Source: Jeongeupia sp. HS-3 (GTDB lineage: Bacteria > Pseudomonadota > Gammaproteobacteria > Burkholderiales > Chitinibacteraceae). From it: 64,000 nucleotides of DNA. The notes under the pieces were generated by a model. The model was given only the letters and a program-made list of their open reading frames with translations. It had not been told where the DNA came from and did no database searches. The stretch spans positions 186,001-250,000 of the forward strand of contig NZ_AP024094.1 of NCBI RefSeq assembly GCF_015140455.1. Direction: 5' to 3'. The translations under genes and the position numbers were made by a program. This document shows, in pieces, positions 24,514-34,950 of the stretch. Within the stretch, counting starts at the first letter, position 1, and the number at the start of each line of letters is the position of its first letter.

Positions 24514-25896
24514 TCAGGCCAGCGGCAAGGTCAGCACTACCACGAGGCCGCCGCCGGGGCGGTCTTCCAGCCGGATGTCGCCGCCGTGGCTGCGCGCGGT
24601 GGCGCGGGCGATGGCGAGGCCAAGGCCGCTGCCGCCGGTGTGCTTGGCGCGTGACGCCTCGAGCCGCACATAAGGTTCGAACACGCGCTCGCGATCGCTT
24701 TCGGCAATGCCGGGGCCGTGGTCGGCGATGCGGATTTCCAGTGTGTCGCCGGCCTCACACACGCCGACATCGATCTGCGCGCCGCCATAACGGCGGGCGT
24801 TGTCGAGCAGGTTCGAGAGGCAGCGGCGCAGCGCCAGCGGCCGGCCGGCGAGCGGGCGGCGGGTCTCGGCGCTGAGCGTCAGCTCGGCGCCGAGCGCTTC
24901 CATGTCCTCGATCACGCCGTCAAGCAGCGCAGCGACGTTGATCTTCACCGTCTTTTCACTGCTGGCATTGGCGCGCAGGAAGGCGAGGGTGTTGGCGATC
25001 ATCTCGTCCATTTCGAGCAGATCATGCTCGATGCTGCCCTTGAGTGCCGGGTCTTGCAGTTTTTCCAGCCGCAGCCGCACGCGCGTGATCGGCAGGCGCA
25101 GGTCATGCGACACACCGGCCAGCGTCTGCGCGCGCGTTTCCAGATAGCGTTTGATGTCGCGCTGCATGGTGTTGAATGCGCGCGCGGCGTCGGCGACCTC
25201 CTGCGGGCCGGTCTCCAGCAGCGGCGCCTGATCGAGATTCCTGGCGAGGCCGGCGGCGGCGGCGGAGAACATCGCCAGCGGTCGCGTCAGCCGGCGTACC
25301 GCCCAGAACGACAGCAGCGATACCGAGATGCCAACCAGCAGCAGCCAGCCGAGCAAGCGGTAGGTGTCCTGCTGGTTGGTCTGCGGGATCGCGAAGCGAA
25401 ACGTTGCTACCGTGCCATCGTCCAGCCTGGCCTGGGTCAGCACGAACAGCAGCGGCATCGGCCTGCGCATGCCGTTTTTATCCATGTCACGCATGCCGCG
25501 GTGGTGCGGCCGGTTCCGGTCGAGCTGGGCGCTCTTGAGCGAGAGCACCTGAAACGGGGTGGCGAGCTTGTCTTGCAGCACTTCGGTGAAGCTGGCGGCC
25601 TCGTCGCTGGCGGGCTCGGTCCTGGTTCGCCACGGATCGGCCAGCGTCAGGTGCGCCGGCGGCGCGTCAAGGATATGCACCAGACGTCCACGTTCGTCCG
25701 CCGGCGCATCGTTGAGCACGGCCACGATATCGGCGATGCGCTGCGCCGCGTACTCGCCGCGGATAAAGCGGGTGTAGCGCAGCTTGTCCTGCATCACCAG
25801 CCACATGCCGGCGAGGTTGGCGATGATCAGCCCGAGCATCAGCGCCAGGATCAATTGGCCGAGCAGGGTGCGTGGTCCGCGGAAAAAACGCCTCAT
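24514..25896 (-). CDS. EnvZ-type sensor histidine kinase
   Basis: Inner-membrane sensor of 460 residues. TM1 is about residues 12-34 (LLGQLILALMLGLIIANLAG), then a periplasmic domain of about 150 residues, TM2 (LGWLLLVGISVSLLSFWAV), a HAMP domain, the H-box GVSHDLRLPITRVRL with phospho-accepting His, an N-box NLLDNARRYGG, and G-boxes HGPGIAESDRERVFEPYV and GSGLGLAIARATA. The periplasmic part has a His/Met/Arg-rich patch (HHRGMRDMDKNGMRRPM). The start at 25896 overlaps the response regulator stop (ATGA). Signal unknown; context suggests envelope damage or metal. Confidence 0.92.
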   Translation of the reverse strand: MRRFFRGPRTLLGQLILALMLGLIIANLAGMWLVMQDKLRYTRFIRGEYAAQRIADIVAVLNDAPADERGRLVHILDAPPAHLTLADPWRTRTEPASDEAASFTEVLQDKLATPFQVLSLKSAQLDRNRPHHRGMRDMDKNGMRRPMPLLFVLTQARLDDGTVATFRFAIPQTNQQDTYRLLGWLLLVGISVSLLSFWAVRRLTRPLAMFSAAAAGLARNLDQAPLLETGPQEVADAARAFNTMQRDIKRYLETRAQTLAGVSHDLRLPITRVRLRLEKLQDPALKGSIEHDLLEMDEMIANTLAFLRANASSEKTVKINVAALLDGVIEDMEALGAELTLSAETRRPLAGRPLALRRCLSNLLDNARRYGGAQIDVGVCEAGDTLEIRIADHGPGIAESDRERVFEPYVRLEASRAKHTGGSGLGLAIARATARSHGGDIRLEDRPGGGLVVVLTLPLA

Positions 25897-26606
25897 GCAC
25901 GCCGCTCCACCGTGGTCGCGAGCACATAACCTTCGCTGCGTACGGTCTTGATCAGCGCCGGTTCGCGCGCGTCGTCGCCAAGACGCCGGCGCAGGCGGCT
26001 GATCATCACGTCGATGGTGCGATCGAAGGGGCCCGATTCGCGCCCGGCGAGCACATCCATCAACTGGTCGCGCGACAGCACCCGGTTGGCGTGTTCGGCC
26101 AGCGCCGACAGCATGCGGAATTCGCCGGTCGACAGCGGCGTGACCACGCCGTCGCCGCCGACCAGATGGCGCGCGCCCAGATCGAGCGTCCAGCCGGCGA
26201 AGACGAGCTCGCGCGCGGCCTTTTCCTCGCCACCGCGTTCGTTCGCGCGCCGCAGGATGCTCTTGATCCTTGCCAGCAGTTCGCGCGGGTTGAACGGCTT
26301 GGGCAGGTAGTCGTCGGCGCCCATTTCCAGCCCGATGATGCGGTCGAGCTCGTCGCCGCGCGCCGTCAGCATCAGGATGGGCACCGACGACTGCGCCCGC
26401 AGATTGCGGCACAGCGTCAGGCCATCGTCACCGGGCAGCATCAGGTCGAGGATCACCATATCGAACGAGTGGTTCGCCAGTGCTGCGGCCATCGCCACGC
26501 CGTCGCCGGCTTCGGTGACGTGAAAGCCCTGATCACCCAGATAGCCCGAGAGCAGCGTGCGCAGATCGGCATCATCATCGACAACGAGCAGGGATTTGGA
26601 GGACAT
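25893..26606 (-). CDS. OmpR-family response regulator
   Basis: Partner of the kinase encoded just downstream. It has 237 residues. The receiver domain has the acidic pocket DDD (about residues 9-11), phospho-acceptor Asp in VILDLMLPGDDGL (about 54), and KPF (about 105). The C-terminal winged-helix domain includes LSTGEFRMLSALAEHANRVLSRDQLM and RTIDVMISRLRRRLGDD. The ATG at 26606 fits the family start. It is divergent from the LTXXQ gene, and the shared promoter region holds direct repeats of the type such regulators bind. Confidence 0.94.
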   Translation of the reverse strand: MSSKSLLVVDDDADLRTLLSGYLGDQGFHVTEAGDGVAMAAALANHSFDMVILDLMLPGDDGLTLCRNLRAQSSVPILMLTARGDELDRIIGLEMGADDYLPKPFNPRELLARIKSILRRANERGGEEKAARELVFAGWTLDLGARHLVGGDGVVTPLSTGEFRMLSALAEHANRVLSRDQLMDVLAGRESGPFDRTIDVMISRLRRRLGDDAREPALIKTVRSEGYVLATTVERRA

Positions 26607-26684
26607 GGTCTGGCCTTGCTGGAATGGAACAATCTGATCCAAGGATAACGCCCGTGCGCGAGGGCGGGGCGCTTGTGACGCGCG

Positions 26685-26711
26685 GTTCACGCGGTTTTAC
26701 ATCCCGTTTAC
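26685..26711. promoter_or_regulatory. Direct-repeat operator (OmpR/CpxR type) between the two-component system and the Spy-like gene
   Basis: Three related half-sites run in the same direction: GTTCAC (26685-26690), GTTTTAC (26694-26700) and GTTTAC (26706-26711). The last two contain TTTAC-N6-TTTAC, which read on the other strand is GTAAA-N6-GTAAA, the pattern of a CpxR box. A further GTTCAC occurs at 26738-26743. Half-site starts are 9-12 bases apart, about one helical turn, as expected for tandem winged-helix binding. The likely binder is the response regulator encoded alongside (inference). Confidence 0.6.
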
Positions 26712-26794
26712 AAAAAGCCGTGTTTTGGCCAAACCCGGTTCACATCAGGGCGGTGTAATGGCGTTGCTTTCCCAAACACCGGAGGAACCGCAAG

Positions 26795-27310
26795 ATGAAA
26801 CTCAACCGTAAACTGATTTCCTGCGTCGCAGCCGCACTGATGCTGGGCACCGCCGTGGTCACCGTTGCCATGCCGCTGACGCCCGAAGCGCACGGCAGCT
26901 GGAGCCGCGAACACCGCCCGAGCGCCGAGCAATGGCAGCAGCGGACCGAGGCCCGTCTCGCCCGGATGGCCAACCGTCTGGAAATCAAGGCATCGCAGCA
27001 AGGCGCGTGGGATGCCTACGCCAAGAGCTACCGCGAAACTTTTGCACAGCCGAAGATGCCGGCAAGGGCGGATAATCTCGACGCCGCTGCGACGCTGCGC
27101 CAACGCGCCGCCTTTATGAACGAGCACGCCAAGCGTACCCTGCAACTGGCCGATGCGACCGAAACGCTGGCCAAATCGCTCACCGCCGAGCAACGCAAGG
27201 TGCTGGACGAGATGGCCCGCCGTGACGGTCATGGCATGCACAAGGGCATGCGCGGCCACCACCGTGGCCAGCCGCCGGTGGCGCCAGCGCCGCAGCCGAA
27301 CGCGCAATAA
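26795..27310 (+). CDS. Spy/CpxP-like periplasmic LTXXQ protein
   Basis: Predicted periplasmic chaperone or stress sensor of 171 residues. A signal peptide (about residues 1-26, LISCVAAALMLGTAVVTVA) is followed by helices and the LTXXQ motif LTAEQRKVLDEM (about 130). The C-terminus is His/Met/Gly-rich (GHGMHKGMRGHHRG), then proline-rich. Spy and CpxP proteins bind misfolded periplasmic proteins and some respond to copper or zinc. It is the first gene of the rightward efflux island and diverges from the two-component genes. GGAGG lies before the ATG at good spacing. Confidence 0.85.
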   Translation: MKLNRKLISCVAAALMLGTAVVTVAMPLTPEAHGSWSREHRPSAEQWQQRTEARLARMANRLEIKASQQGAWDAYAKSYRETFAQPKMPARADNLDAAATLRQRAAFMNEHAKRTLQLADATETLAKSLTAEQRKVLDEMARRDGHGMHKGMRGHHRGQPPVAPAPQPNAQ

Positions 27311-27393
27311 TGCAGTCCTGATGGATGAGGGCCGCCCTAAGGGTGGCCCGAAGCCGTTTTCAAACCCGCCGAACGCCTGACACCGGATCGACC

Positions 27394-28626
27394 ATGCCTC
27401 ACACCGCCCCCGAAACCCCGCCGCGTACGCCTCATCGCCGCTGGTGGATTGCCGCCATCATCGTTGTGCTTGCTGGCGGAGGCTGGTTGCTGATGCGTGA
27501 AGCGCCACCGACGACGGCCAAGGCGGGCGGGCGTGGCGGCATGGCGATGAACGGGCCGCAGCCGGTGCAGGCCAAGCCGGTGACGACCGGCGATATGCCG
27601 GTCTATCTGTCCGGGCTGGGCACGGTGACCGCGGCCAATACGGTGACGGTGCGCAGTCAGGTCGGCGGCCAGTTGATGAAGCTGCATTTCAGCGAGGGCC
27701 AGATCGTCAAGGAAGGGCAGTTGCTGGCCGAGGTCGACCCGCGACCGTTCCAGGTGGCGCTGACGCAGGCCGAAGGCCAGATGGCCAAGGATGCCGCACT
27801 GCTCGCCAATGCCCGTGCCGATCTGGCGCGCTACCAGCAATTGCTGCAGCAAGAATCGATCGCCCGCCAGCAGGTCGACACGCAACTGGCGCTGGTGCGC
27901 CAGTACGAGGGCGCGGTCAAGGTCGATCAGGGCGCGATCGACAGCGCCCGGCTCAATCTGACCTATTCGCGCGTCACCGCGCCGGTGGCCGGGCGCGTCG
28001 GTTTGCGCCAGGTCGATCCGGGTAATCTGGTGAGCGCCAGCGACACCAACGGTCTGGTCGTGATCACCACGGTGGCGCCGATCAATGTGCTGTTCACGCT
28101 GCCCGAAGCGCAACTGCCGCAGGTGCTGGCGCCGCTGAACGCCGGCGAAACGCTGGCGGTCGAGGCGTGGGATCGCGGCATGGCCAAGCTCGTCGCCAGC
28201 GGCAAGCTGGTGACCGTCGACAACCAGATCGACACCACCACCGGCACCGTCAAGCTGAAGGCGCAGTTCGCCAACGGCGACGGCATGCTGTTCCCGAATC
28301 AGTTCGTCAACGCCCGCATCAAGGTCGCCGATCTACGGGGCGTGCAGATTGCGCCGGCTGCATCCATCCAGCACGGCAGCCAGGGCAGCTTTGTCTGGGC
28401 CGTGGGTCAGGACAGCAAGGTGGCGATGCGGCTGGTGAAAACCGGGCCGACCCTGGGTGAGCGCGTGGTGATCCTTGAGGGCGTCAAGGCCGGCGACAAG
28501 GTTGTCACCGACGGGGCCGACCGCCTGCGCGAAGGCGCTCAGGTCGAAGTCGTCGATCCGGCCAAGCGCAATGCCAGCGGTACGGCATCGCGTCCGCAAG
28601 GCCGTCGCGCGAAGGCCGAACAGTGA
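27394..28626 (+). CDS. mdtA: MdtA-like RND efflux adaptor (membrane fusion protein)
   Basis: Periplasmic adaptor of a tripartite RND pump, 410 residues. An N-terminal signal anchor (about residues 19-37, WWIAAIIVVLAGGGWLLM) precedes the barrel-sandwich domain beginning VYLSGLGTVTAANTVTVRSQVGGQL, a coiled-coil hairpin (residues about 120-190), and the second half-barrel RVTAPVAGRVGLRQVDPGNLVSASD. The GVQIAPAASIQ segment is typical of MdtA. The ATG at 27394 is chosen because upstream in-frame sequence has no family character. It precedes two RND permeases, matching MdtABC order, with a structured repeat in the gap. Confidence 0.9.
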   Translation: MPHTAPETPPRTPHRRWWIAAIIVVLAGGGWLLMREAPPTTAKAGGRGGMAMNGPQPVQAKPVTTGDMPVYLSGLGTVTAANTVTVRSQVGGQLMKLHFSEGQIVKEGQLLAEVDPRPFQVALTQAEGQMAKDAALLANARADLARYQQLLQQESIARQQVDTQLALVRQYEGAVKVDQGAIDSARLNLTYSRVTAPVAGRVGLRQVDPGNLVSASDTNGLVVITTVAPINVLFTLPEAQLPQVLAPLNAGETLAVEAWDRGMAKLVASGKLVTVDNQIDTTTGTVKLKAQFANGDGMLFPNQFVNARIKVADLRGVQIAPAASIQHGSQGSFVWAVGQDSKVAMRLVKTGPTLGERVVILEGVKAGDKVVTDGADRLREGAQVEVVDPAKRNASGTASRPQGRRAKAEQ

Positions 28627-28634
28627 TGTACGGA

Positions 28635-28744
28635 GCGGCTGACAAAAGCCAGCGCAGCGGTGCTGGCAAGGCGTGCGAAGCACAGACAGTACAAGCAAGT
28701 ACGGCAAGCGAGCACAACGCAGCCCGCAGGCTTTGGACTGCCGC
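28635..28744 (+). repeat. Structured intergenic repeat, copy B
   Basis: Related to 5396-5524. The basal stem pairs 28635-28650 with 28729-28744 (13 of 16 positions). The conserved core is nearly identical to copy A: GCGGTGCTGGCAAG, ACAGTAC, AAGTACGGCAAGCGAGCACA. The internal hairpin is GTGC-GAA-GCAC (28673-28683), unrelated in sequence to the GGGCCC/GGGTCC hairpin at the same place in copy A. It occupies the gap between the MdtA-like and MdtB-like genes, so it is transcribed with the pump and could affect relative expression of adaptor and permeases. Confidence 0.7.
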
Positions 28745-28756
28745 GAGGGCTGAAGC

Positions 28757-31700
28757 ATGAATCCGTCCCGGCTGTTCATTCTCCGTCCGGTGGCGACCTC
28801 GCTGCTGATGATCGCGATCCTGCTCGCCGGCCTCGTCGCCTACCGGGTGTTGCCGATCTCGGCGCTGCCCGAGGTCGATTACCCGACGATCCAGGTCGTC
28901 ACGCTGTATCCGGGCGCCAGCCCCGACGTCACCACCTCGTCGATTACCGCGCCGCTGGAGCGCCAGTTCGGCCAGATGCCGGGCCTGAAGCAGATGAGCT
29001 CGCAAAGCTCGGGCGGCGCGTCGGTCATCACCCTGCAGTTCGGGCTCGAGCTGGGCCTCGACATCGCCGAGCAGGAAGTCCAGGCGGCGATCAACGCCGC
29101 CAGCAACCTGCTGCCGAGCGATCTGCCCAATCCGCCGGTGTACAACAAGGTCAACCCGGCCGACGTGCCGGTGCTGACGCTGGCGGTGATGTCGAAATCG
29201 ATGCCGCTGACGAAGGTGCAGGACCTGATCGATACCCGCGTGGCGGCGAAGATTTCGCAGCTGCCCGGCGTCGGCCTTGTCAGTGTCTCGGGCGGCATGC
29301 GCCCGGCGGTGCGGGTGCAGGTGAATCCGCGCGCGGTGGCTGCGCTCGGGCTTGATCTCGACACCATCCGCAATGCGATCGGCAATGCCAACGTCAACGG
29401 CGCCAAGGGCAATTTCGACGGCCCGAGCAAGGCATCGACGATTTCGGCCAACGACCAGCTCGCTTCGCCCGACGAATACCGCCAGCTGATCATCGCCTAC
29501 AAGAACGGCGCGCCGATTCGCCTCGGCGACGTCGCCGACGTGATCGACGGCGCCGAGAACAACAAGCTCGCCGCCTGGGCCAACGAGCGCGCCGCGCTGG
29601 TGATCAATGTGCAGCGCCAGCCGGGCGCCAACGTGATCCAGACGGTCGACCGGATCAAGGCGCTGCTGCCGCAATTGCAGGCGGCGCTTCCCGGTGCGCT
29701 GGAGGTCCAGATCCTGACCGACCGCACCACGACGATCCGTGCCTCGGTCAAGGACGTGCAGTTCGAGTTGCTGCTGGCGATCGTGCTGGTGGTCGCGGTG
29801 ATCTTCCTGTTTCTGCGCAATGTGTCGGCGACGCTGATCCCCGGCATCGCCGTGCCGCTGTCCCTGATCGGCACCTTCGCGGTGATGCATCAGGCCGGCT
29901 TCTCGATCAACAATCTCAGCCTGATGGCGCTGACGATCGCGACCGGCTTCGTCGTCGACGATGCGATCGTGATGATCGAGAACATCGCCCGCTATATCGA
30001 GCAGGGCGATCCGCCGCTGGAAGCCGCGCTCAAGGGCGCCGGCGAGATAGGTTTCACCATCATCTCGCTGACGCTGTCGCTGATTGCGGTGCTGATTCCG
30101 CTGCTGTTCATGGGCGACGTCGTCGGCCGGCTGTTCCGCGAGTTCGCGATCACGCTGTCGGTGGCTATCGTGATCTCGATGATCGTTTCGCTGACCTTGA
30201 CGCCGATGATGTGCGCCAAGCTGTTGAAGCACGTGCCCGAGGAAAAGCAGGGCCGCTTCTACCACGCGGCCGGCGCCTTCTTCGAGCGGATGATCGCCTA
30301 CTACGGCAGGAAGCTGACCTGGGTGCTCGAACACCAGACCGCGACGCTGTGGGTGGCCATAGGCACGCTGGTGCTGACGGGTCTCTTGTACGTGTGGATT
30401 CCGAAGGGCTTTTTCCCGAGCCAGGATACCGGCGTGATCCAAGGCATTACCGAGGCACCGCAGTCGGTGTCGTTCGCGGCGATGGCCGAGCGCCAGCAGG
30501 CGCTGGCGAAGATCGTGTTGCAGGACCCGGATGTCGAGAGCCTGTCGTCGTTCATCGGTGTCGACGGCACCAACGCGACGCTCAACAGCGGGCGGATGCA
30601 GATCAACCTGCGGCCGCTCGAAGACCGCAAGGACAGGGCGCCGGCGATCATCGCCCGGCTGCAGGACAAGCTCGCCCACGTCGAGGGCATCCGGCTGTAT
30701 ATGCAGTCGGTGCAGGACCTGACCATCGAAGACCGTGTCAGCCGCACCCAGTACCAGTTCACGCTGGAAGCATCCGACCCGGCGCTGTTGTCCGAGTGGA
30801 CCGGCAAGCTCGTCGAGCGGCTGAACCGCGAACCGTCGCTGGCCGATGTCACCAGCGATCTGCAGGACAAGGGCCTTGTCAGCTACATCGACATTGACCG
30901 CGACGCCGCCAGCCGTTTGGGGATCTCGGTGCAGGCGATCGACAACGCGCTCTACAACGCCTACGGCCAGCGGCTGGTGTCGACGATCTTCACCCAGTCC
31001 AACCAGTATCGCGTGGTGCTCGAAGCCGAGCCCGAGATGCAGCGTGGCCCGCAATCACTGAACGATCTGTATCTGACCTCCAGCAGCGGTACCCAGGTGC
31101 CGCTGGGCAGCATTGCCACGGTGTCCGAGCGCTACGGCTCGCTGGTGATCAACCATCTGGGCCAGTTCCCGGCGGTGACGATGTCGTTCAACCTTGCGCC
31201 CGGCGCCTCGCTTGGCGCGGCGGTCGAGGCGATCAAGGCGGCCGAGGCCGAGATTGGCGTGCCGGTGGCGGTGCAGACGCAGTTCCAGGGCGCGGCGCTG
31301 GCGTTCCAGGCGGCGCTGGATAACCAGCTGTGGCTGATCCTTGCGGCGATCGTGACGATGTATATCGTGCTCGGCGTGCTGTACGAGAGCTATATCCATC
31401 CGGTCACGATTCTGTCGACCCTGCCGTCGGCCGGCGTCGGCGCGCTCTTGGCGCTGATGGCCTCGGGTAACGATCTGAGCGTGATCGCGATCATCGGCAT
31501 CGTGCTGCTGATTGGCATCGTCAAGAAGAACGCGATCATGATGATCGACTTCGCGCTCGACGCCGAACGCGAGCAGGGCATGGCGCCGCGTGAGGCGATC
31601 TATCAGGCCGCGCTGCTGCGCTTCAGGCCGATCCTGATGACGACGATGGCGGCATTGCTTGGCGCGCTGCCGCTGATGCTCGGCACCGGCGTTGGCGCCG

Positions 31701-31849
31701 AGCTGCGGCATCCGCTCGGCGTGGCGATGGTCGGCGGGCTGATCTTCAGCCAGGTGCTCACGCTGTTCACCACGCCGGTGATCTACCTCGCCTTCGACCG
31801 GCTGGCGCGGCGCGTCAAGGCTGGCCGCGCCGCGGCGGCGGACGCATGA
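28757..31849 (+). CDS. mdtB: MdtB-like RND multidrug efflux permease
   Basis: Proton-driven inner-membrane pump subunit of the HAE1-RND family, 1030 residues, about 12 transmembrane helices and two large periplasmic loops. The N-terminus ([20 protein letters not shown]) and [12 protein letters not shown] are typical of MdtB/C proteins. Proton-relay aspartates are in [19 protein letters not shown] (about residue 400). The second half repeats the fold ([20 protein letters not shown] and [18 protein letters not shown]). Its stop overlaps the next permease start (ATGA). In E. coli MdtB and MdtC form a B2C heterotrimer, and two distinct genes here suggest the same. Confidence 0.93.
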   Translation: MNPSRLFILRPVATSLLMIAILLAGLVAYRVLPISALPEVDYPTIQVVTLYPGASPDVTTSSITAPLERQFGQMPGLKQMSSQSSGGASVITLQFGLELGLDIAEQEVQAAINAASNLLPSDLPNPPVYNKVNPADVPVLTLAVMSKSMPLTKVQDLIDTRVAAKISQLPGVGLVSVSGGMRPAVRVQVNPRAVAALGLDLDTIRNAIGNANVNGAKGNFDGPSKASTISANDQLASPDEYRQLIIAYKNGAPIRLGDVADVIDGAENNKLAAWANERAALVINVQRQPGANVIQTVDRIKALLPQLQAALPGALEVQILTDRTTTIRASVKDVQFELLLAIVLVVAVIFLFLRNVSATLIPGIAVPLSLIGTFAVMHQAGFSINNLSLMALTIATGFVVDDAIVMIENIARYIEQGDPPLEAALKGAGEIGFTIISLTLSLIAVLIPLLFMGDVVGRLFREFAITLSVAIVISMIVSLTLTPMMCAKLLKHVPEEKQGRFYHAAGAFFERMIAYYGRKLTWVLEHQTATLWVAIGTLVLTGLLYVWIPKGFFPSQDTGVIQGITEAPQSVSFAAMAERQQALAKIVLQDPDVESLSSFIGVDGTNATLNSGRMQINLRPLEDRKDRAPAIIARLQDKLAHVEGIRLYMQSVQDLTIEDRVSRTQYQFTLEASDPALLSEWTGKLVERLNREPSLADVTSDLQDKGLVSYIDIDRDAASRLGISVQAIDNALYNAYGQRLVSTIFTQSNQYRVVLEAEPEMQRGPQSLNDLYLTSSSGTQVPLGSIATVSERYGSLVINHLGQFPAVTMSFNLAPGASLGAAVEAIKAAEAEIGVPVAVQTQFQGAALAFQAALDNQLWLILAAIVTMYIVLGVLYESYIHPVTILSTLPSAGVGALLALMASGNDLSVIAIIGIVLLIGIVKKNAIMMIDFALDAEREQGMAPREAIYQAALLRFRPILMTTMAALLGALPLMLGTGVGAELRHPLGVAMVGGLIFSQVLTLFTTPVIYLAFDRLARRVKAGRAAAADA

Positions 31850-34800
31850 ATCTCTCCAAACTCTTCATCAATCGCCCGGTGGCGACGACGCTGCTGATGC
31901 TCGGCATCGTGCTCGCCGGGCTGATCGGCTACAAGTTGCTGCCGGTCGCGCCGCTGCCGCAGGTCGATTACCCGACGATCTCGGTCTCGGCCAGCCTGCC
32001 CGGCGCCAGCCCCGAGACGATGGCGGCGACGGTGGCGACGCCGCTGGAGCGCGCCTTCGGCCGCATTGCCGGCATTACCGAGATGACCTCGTCAAGCTCG
32101 CTCGGCAGCACGCGGGTGACCTTGCAGTTCGACCTCGACCGCGACATCAACGGCGCCGCGCGCGATGTGCAGGCGGCGATCAATGCCGCCAAGGATCTGT
32201 TGCCGAGCAGCCTGACCAGCAACCCGAGCTATCGCAAGGTCAACCCGTCCGACTCGCCGATCATGATTCTGGCGCTGACCTCGCCGACGATGAGCCAGGG
32301 GCAGATGTACGACTTCGCGTCGACCGTGGTCGCGCAGAAGCTGCTGCAGATCAGCGGTGTCGGCGACGTCAACGTCGGCGGCAGTTCGCTGCCGGCGGTG
32401 CGGGTCGAGCTGAATCCGGATGCGCTGGCGCATCAGGGCGTGTCGCTCGACGCGGTGCGCACGGCGATCGATCAGGCCAACGTCAACCGTCCCAAGGGCT
32501 CGGTCGAGGACGGCGAGCGGCGCTGGCAGATCGAGGCCAATGATCAGGCCAAGAAGGCCGCCGATTACATGCCGCTGATCGTGTCCTACAACAGCCAGAC
32601 CGGCGCCGGCGTGCGGCTGTCCGATATCGCCAATGTGCGCGATGCGGTCGAGAACAGCCGCAACGCCGGTTCGGCCAACGGCAAGCCGTCGGTGCTGTTG
32701 ATCATCACCCGCGCGCCCGGCGCCAATATCGTCGACACGGTCGACCGGATTCGCGCCGAGTTGCCGATGCTCAGGGCATCGCTGCCGGGCGCGGTGACGC
32801 TGACCGTGCAGATGGACAGATCGCCGACGATCCGCGCCTCGCTTGAAGAGGTCGAGCGCACGCTCTTGATCGCGGTGGCGCTGGTGATCCTGGTCGTCTA
32901 CCTGTTCATCGGCAACGCCCGCGCCACGCTGATTCCGTGCGTGGTGGTGCCGGTGTCGCTGATCGGCAGTCTGGCGGCGATGTATATGCTTGGCTACAGC
33001 CTCAACAACCTGTCCTTGATGGCGCTGATCATCGCGACCGGTTTCGTCGTCGACGATGCGATCGTCGTGCTCGAAAACGTCGCCCGGCATATCGAAGACG
33101 GCGTCAAACCGTTCGCCGCGGCCTTGCAGGGCGCGCAAGAGGTCGGCTTTACCGTGCTGTCGATGAGCATCTCGCTCGTTGCGGTGTTCATCCCGTTGCT
33201 GTTGATGGGCGGCCTGCCGGGGCGGCTGTTCCAGGAGTTCGCGGTGACGCTGTCGGTGGCGATCCTGATCTCGATGGTCGTATCGCTGTCGATGACGCCG
33301 ATGATGTGCGCGCGGCTGTTGCGCGCCGACGATCACAAGCGCAAACCCAACTGGCTGGTCGGCGCGTTCGGCCGTTTTTTCGACCGGCTGCACAAGGGCT
33401 ATGCCAGATCGCTGGGCTGGGCGCTGCGGCATTCGCTGCTGACGGTGCTGATCCTGATCATCACGGTGGTGCTGAACATCCATCTGTACCGGACGATTCC
33501 GAAGGGCTTTTTCCCCGAGCAGGACATCGGCCGGGTGTCGGGCTTCATCCAGGCCGACCAGAGCATCTCGTTCCAGGCGATGAAGGTGAAAATGCAGGTC
33601 TTCATCGACATCGTCCGCGCCGATCCGGCGGTGGCGACGGTGACGGCGTTCACCGGCGGCCGCGGCGGCACCAATAGCGGCTCGATGTTCATTTCGCTCA
33701 AACCGCTGGGCGAGCGCACCGAGTCGGCGCAGCAGGTGATCGGGCGGCTGCGCGGCAAGCTGGCGCACGAGCCCGGCGCGCGGCTGTTCATGGTGCCCGA
33801 TCAGGACATCCGCATCGGCGGCCGGCAGGGCAATGCGGCGTACCAGTTCACCTTGCAGGGCGACGATCTGCAGACGCTGCGCGCGTGGGAGCCGAAAATC
33901 CGCCAGGCGATGCTGGCGATTCCGCTGCTCGCCGACGTGAATACCGACCAGCAGGACAAGGGCGTGGAAACCGCGCTCGAGGTCGATCGTGATGCCGCGT
34001 CCAGATTGGGACTGTCGGCCGAGGACATCGACAATGTGCTCAACAACGCCTTCGGCCAGCGGCAGGTGTCGAACATCTATTCGACGCTGAACCAGTATCA
34101 CGTGGTGATGGAAGTTGCGCCGCAGTACGCGCAAAGCCCCGAGGCGCTGGCGAAACTGTTCGTGATCGGCCCGAACGGCGCGCAGATTCCGCTCTCGGCA
34201 TTCGCGCACTGGGCGCCGGCGTTCACGCCGCTGTCGGTCAACCATCAGGGCCAGTTCGCCGCGACGACGATCTCGTTCAACCTGCAGCCCGGCGTGTCCT
34301 TGTCACAGGCGACCGAGGCGATCAACACCGAAATGGCGCGGCTTGGCGTGCCGACCAGCGTGCAGGGCAGTTTCGCCGGCACCGCCAAGGCCTTCCAGAG
34401 CTCGGTGAACAACCAGCCGCTCTTGATCCTGGCGGCGATCATCGCCGTCTACATCGTGCTCGGCATTCTGTACGAAAGCCTGATCCATCCGCTGACCATC
34501 CTCTCGACCCTGCCGTCGGCCGGCATCGGCGCCTTGCTGGCGCTGATGCTGTTCAAGACCGATTTCAGCCTGATCGCGCTGGTCGGTGTGCTGCTCTTGA
34601 TCGGTATCGTCAAGAAGAACGCGATCATGATGATCGACTTCGCGCTCGACGCCGAACGCAAGGACGGGCTGAGTTCGCGTGATGCGATCTACAAGGCCTG
34701 TTTGCTGCGCTTCCGGCCGATCCTGATGACGACGATGGCCGCGCTCTTTGGCGCCTTGCCGCTGGCGCTGGGCCACGGCGACGGTGCCGAATTGCGCCAG

Positions 34801-34947
34801 CCGCTCGGCATCGCCATTGTCGGCGGTCTGGTGATGAGCCAGCTGCTGACGCTCTACACGACCCCGGTCGTTTACCTTTACCTCGATCGCTTGCGCCTGT
34901 GGGGCGGCCGCCAATGGGCGGCGCTGCATGCGCGCAAGGAGGCCTGA
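31846..34947 (+). CDS. mdtC: MdtC-like RND multidrug efflux permease
   Basis: Second RND permease, 1033 residues, clearly related to but different from the upstream one. Motifs: [20 protein letters not shown] at the N-terminus, [20 protein letters not shown], the proton-relay [19 protein letters not shown], and [19 protein letters not shown] near the C-terminus. The overlap of start and stop codons shows coupled translation with the MdtB-like gene. It is followed 3 bp later by an outer-membrane factor, so the pump has all parts in one operon. Confidence 0.93.
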   Translation: MNLSKLFINRPVATTLLMLGIVLAGLIGYKLLPVAPLPQVDYPTISVSASLPGASPETMAATVATPLERAFGRIAGITEMTSSSSLGSTRVTLQFDLDRDINGAARDVQAAINAAKDLLPSSLTSNPSYRKVNPSDSPIMILALTSPTMSQGQMYDFASTVVAQKLLQISGVGDVNVGGSSLPAVRVELNPDALAHQGVSLDAVRTAIDQANVNRPKGSVEDGERRWQIEANDQAKKAADYMPLIVSYNSQTGAGVRLSDIANVRDAVENSRNAGSANGKPSVLLIITRAPGANIVDTVDRIRAELPMLRASLPGAVTLTVQMDRSPTIRASLEEVERTLLIAVALVILVVYLFIGNARATLIPCVVVPVSLIGSLAAMYMLGYSLNNLSLMALIIATGFVVDDAIVVLENVARHIEDGVKPFAAALQGAQEVGFTVLSMSISLVAVFIPLLLMGGLPGRLFQEFAVTLSVAILISMVVSLSMTPMMCARLLRADDHKRKPNWLVGAFGRFFDRLHKGYARSLGWALRHSLLTVLILIITVVLNIHLYRTIPKGFFPEQDIGRVSGFIQADQSISFQAMKVKMQVFIDIVRADPAVATVTAFTGGRGGTNSGSMFISLKPLGERTESAQQVIGRLRGKLAHEPGARLFMVPDQDIRIGGRQGNAAYQFTLQGDDLQTLRAWEPKIRQAMLAIPLLADVNTDQQDKGVETALEVDRDAASRLGLSAEDIDNVLNNAFGQRQVSNIYSTLNQYHVVMEVAPQYAQSPEALAKLFVIGPNGAQIPLSAFAHWAPAFTPLSVNHQGQFAATTISFNLQPGVSLSQATEAINTEMARLGVPTSVQGSFAGTAKAFQSSVNNQPLLILAAIIAVYIVLGILYESLIHPLTILSTLPSAGIGALLALMLFKTDFSLIALVGVLLLIGIVKKNAIMMIDFALDAERKDGLSSRDAIYKACLLRFRPILMTTMAALFGALPLALGHGDGAELRQPLGIAIVGGLVMSQLLTLYTTPVVYLYLDRLRLWGGRQWAALHARKEA

Positions 34948-34950
34948 TCC

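Noticed and set aside
24514..26412. Sensor kinase read as a 632-codon protein starting at 26412
   Set aside because: The extra N-terminus is the out-of-frame reading of the response regulator gene. The start at 25896 gives a normal kinase and an ATGA overlap.
28505..31054. Antisense open frame of 849 codons across the MdtB-like gene
   Set aside because: High GC makes long antisense frames common. The plus-strand frame has full RND motifs and is continuous, while the antisense protein is Arg/His/Gln-rich with no recognisable domain. The same holds for the antisense frames at 32092-34245, 37565-39622, 6053-7360 and 21434-22792.
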